Made by a program: the position numbers and the translations under genes
NCBI GenBank assembly: GCA_031285815.1
Contig: JAITVM010000115.1
Location: forward strand, 1 to 15,579
From: Clostridiales bacterium
GTDB lineage: Bacteria > Bacillota > Clostridia > Lachnospirales > JAITVM01
Reading direction: 5' to 3'
Length of the DNA stretch: 15,579 bases
The notes under the pieces: generated by a model
What the model saw: only the letters and a program-made list of their open reading frames with translations
What the model was told of the DNA's origin: nothing
The model's database searches: none
Shown here: in pieces, positions 14,349 through 15,579 of the stretch
Numbering within the stretch: the stretch's first letter is position 1
Layout of the letters: every line of letters begins with the position of its first letter

Positions 14349-15242
14349 TTATTTGTTCTGGATATTAATCTGATGGCCGCTGTATGCCCCTTGAACTACT
14401 CCAGCCTGATATTTAGCTGCTGATAGTAGGCTTTCAAAGGATATTTCAGTTTCATAGCCCATTTCGTTTAATATCCAAACAAGGTCTTCCGAGGAAAGGT
14501 TGCCTGAAGCCCCTGGTGCAAATGGACATCCGCCCAGCCCGCCTAAGGCCGCCTGAACCTTGTTAACCCCCATTTCGATTGACGTAAGGGTGTTAGCAAG
14601 CCCAGCCCCTCTAGTGTCATGGAAATGGACCATAAGGTCAAGATTGGGAAAACTATTTTTTAGTATTGACAGGAGTGCTTTTGTCTGAGCCGGGTCGGCT
14701 ATCCCAACCGTATCACACAAACAGCATGTTGTCATTCCGGCTTCAACATAATCTACTAAAAACTCAGCAACTTTTTCTGGTTCGTTAAACTTGCCTTCAA
14801 AAGGGCAGCCGAATGCCGTTGCTAAATCTATTATAAGGTCAAGGTCAGGGTATGCCTGTTTAATTTCAATGTAGGCATTGAGCGACTGCTCATGGGTGCG
14901 GTTGATATTTGCCTTATTATGGCTGGCACTTAATGAGACGACGTTTACGGCCCTTCTTAACCCTAGATTGTAAGCTGCGCCAGCACCATGTTTATTTGGG
15001 ACAAGGGGGAACAGGTCAATTTCGGGGTATTTTTCCATAACAGCCCTTGTAACTTCAGCCGCGTCTGCCAATTGTGGGATGGCCTTTGGGCTAACAAATG
15101 ATGTATATTCTATATGTTTTACGCCCGATTCAACAATCCTGCCTATAATATCAATTTTAACGCCTGTTGGTATTTGGCCACACGAAACGCTCTGGAACCC
15201 GTCTCTTGGCCCTACTTCATAAATTTCAACTTTCTTCCCCAT
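14349..15242 (-). CDS. HMG-CoA lyase-family enzyme (297 aa)
   Basis: A TIM-barrel acyl-CoA lyase that splits a 3-hydroxy-acyl-CoA such as HMG-CoA (to acetyl-CoA and acetoacetate), or citramalyl-CoA in close relatives. The start at 15242 has AGGTG six nt upstream; a GTG at 15251 is less well placed. Key residues are all present: VGPRDGFQ with catalytic R13/D14, EYTSFVSPK with E45, the metal ligands H206 and H208 in VHFHDT, and the loop cysteine C239 in GGLGGCPFAPGASGN. The family's usual GPRDGLQ and EVTSFVSPK read GPRDGFQ and EYTSFVSPK here, and two changes beside the active site may alter substrate choice. It follows the CoA-transferase gene by 19 nt. HMG-CoA or (R)-citramalyl-CoA are the main substrate candidates. 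Confidence 0.9.
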   Translation of the reverse strand: MGKKVEIYEVGPRDGFQSVSCGQIPTGVKIDIIGRIVESGVKHIEYTSFVSPKAIPQLADAAEVTRAVMEKYPEIDLFPLVPNKHGAGAAYNLGLRRAVNVVSLSASHNKANINRTHEQSLNAYIEIKQAYPDLDLIIDLATAFGCPFEGKFNEPEKVAEFLVDYVEAGMTTCCLCDTVGIADPAQTKALLSILKNSFPNLDLMVHFHDTRGAGLANTLTSIEMGVNKVQAALGGLGGCPFAPGASGNLSSEDLVWILNEMGYETEISFESLLSAAKYQAGVVQGAYSGHQINIQNK

Positions 15243-15261
15243 ATTTTTCACCTTTCTCTTC

Positions 15262-15579
15262 TTATATAATGGCGGAAGCCTTTAATTGTGCAATTTCTTC
15301 TTTGTTTAAACCCAAGAATTCACCATAAACAATGTCATTGTCTTGCCCAAGCGTTGGGGCAGGCTTTTCAGGTTCGGAGCTTGTAGCTGTGAATTTGATT
15401 GCATTATTAGTAAGTTTTGTTTTGCCTGCAACAGGGTGGTCGATTTCAGGGAACATGTTACGTGCTTCAGCGATATGTGGGTCTTTTACCATCCGGTCAA
15501 CTGTATTTATCGGGCACCCTGGAATACCGGCTTTGTTCAGCATATCGGAAACTTCGTCAACAGTATACTGTAAAGTCCA
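15262..15579 (-). CDS. CaiB/BaiF family (type III) CoA-transferase, C-terminal part
   Basis: Only the last 105 codons are in the window; the frame is open through the right edge, beginning WTLQYTVDEVSDMLNKAGIP. The segment with GIPGCPINTVDRMVKDPHI, the strand ARNMFPEIDHPVAGK and the acidic tail APTLGQDNDIVYGE is typical of the C-terminal domain of type III CoA-transferases, which move CoA between carboxylic acids. The catalytic Asp lies in the missing N-terminal part. It leads directly into the lyase gene, so the pair probably activates a hydroxy-acid as its CoA ester and then cleaves it. Confidence 0.92.
   Translation of the reverse strand, partial: WTLQYTVDEVSDMLNKAGIPGCPINTVDRMVKDPHIAEARNMFPEIDHPVAGKTKLTNNAIKFTATSSEPEKPAPTLGQDNDIVYGEFLGLNKEEIAQLKASAII

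Noticed and set aside
1..15579. CRISPR arrays, tRNA and rRNA genes, insertion sequences
   Set aside because: I found no regularly spaced repeats, no cloverleaf-like sequence with CCA context, no conserved rRNA segments and no transposase-like protein.

Overview
The window looks like a chromosomal segment of an anaerobic, flagellated, low-GC Gram-positive bacterium, most probably a member of the Clostridia. The pointers are AT-rich DNA with strong AGGAGG-type ribosome binding sites and several TTG/GTG starts, a flagellin, a D-Ala-D-Ala carboxypeptidase of the clostridial type, a NapH-like iron-sulfur protein next to a TlpA-like lipoprotein and a CXXC microprotein, and a CaiB-type CoA-transferase paired with an HMG-CoA-lyase-family enzyme. 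The species cannot be named from sequence alone. No tRNA, rRNA, CRISPR array or insertion sequence was seen.

Layout. 1-843: sparse, very AT-rich left edge with a possible 24-aa ORF, a hairpin terminator and a small zinc-ribbon-like protein (- strand). 843-2186: a 447-aa protein of unknown function with a beta-propeller-like front and a coiled-coil tail, convergent with a lone type I restriction specificity gene (hsdS) across a bidirectional terminator. 3543-5144 (- strand): a tight three-gene unit of TlpA-like lipoprotein, 52-aa membrane microprotein ending in a CxxC motif, and polyferredoxin; hsdS starts only 19 bp after it. 5479-6471 (+): DacA-type carboxypeptidase with an N-terminal membrane anchor, closed by a terminator that faces a second terminator for the opposite strand. 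6568-9905 (- strand): two secreted-protein genes, the second a 931-aa phosphodiester glycosidase (NAGPA) family protein.

9906-10240 is a divergent control region carrying nested AT-rich palindromes and a repeated 18-bp element. It is followed on the + strand by a 769-aa protein with recurring short helical repeats and a FliK-like C-terminus, a 31-aa ORF, and flagellin. After flagellin comes a region with a near-consensus promoter whose predicted transcript would begin in a stem-loop. The right edge (- strand) is a CoA-transferase (cut by the window end) and an HMG-CoA-lyase-family enzyme, which together would activate an organic acid to its CoA ester and cleave it.

Most coherent functional idea: the TlpA / CxxC microprotein / polyferredoxin set looks like a self-contained route for passing electrons from cytoplasmic ferredoxin-type carriers across the membrane to an extracytoplasmic thiol reductase. 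This is inferred from cysteine motifs, membrane segments and gene coupling. The least explained pieces are the lone hsdS attached to that unit, the repeat protein and microORF ahead of flagellin, and the promoter with stem-loop after flagellin.
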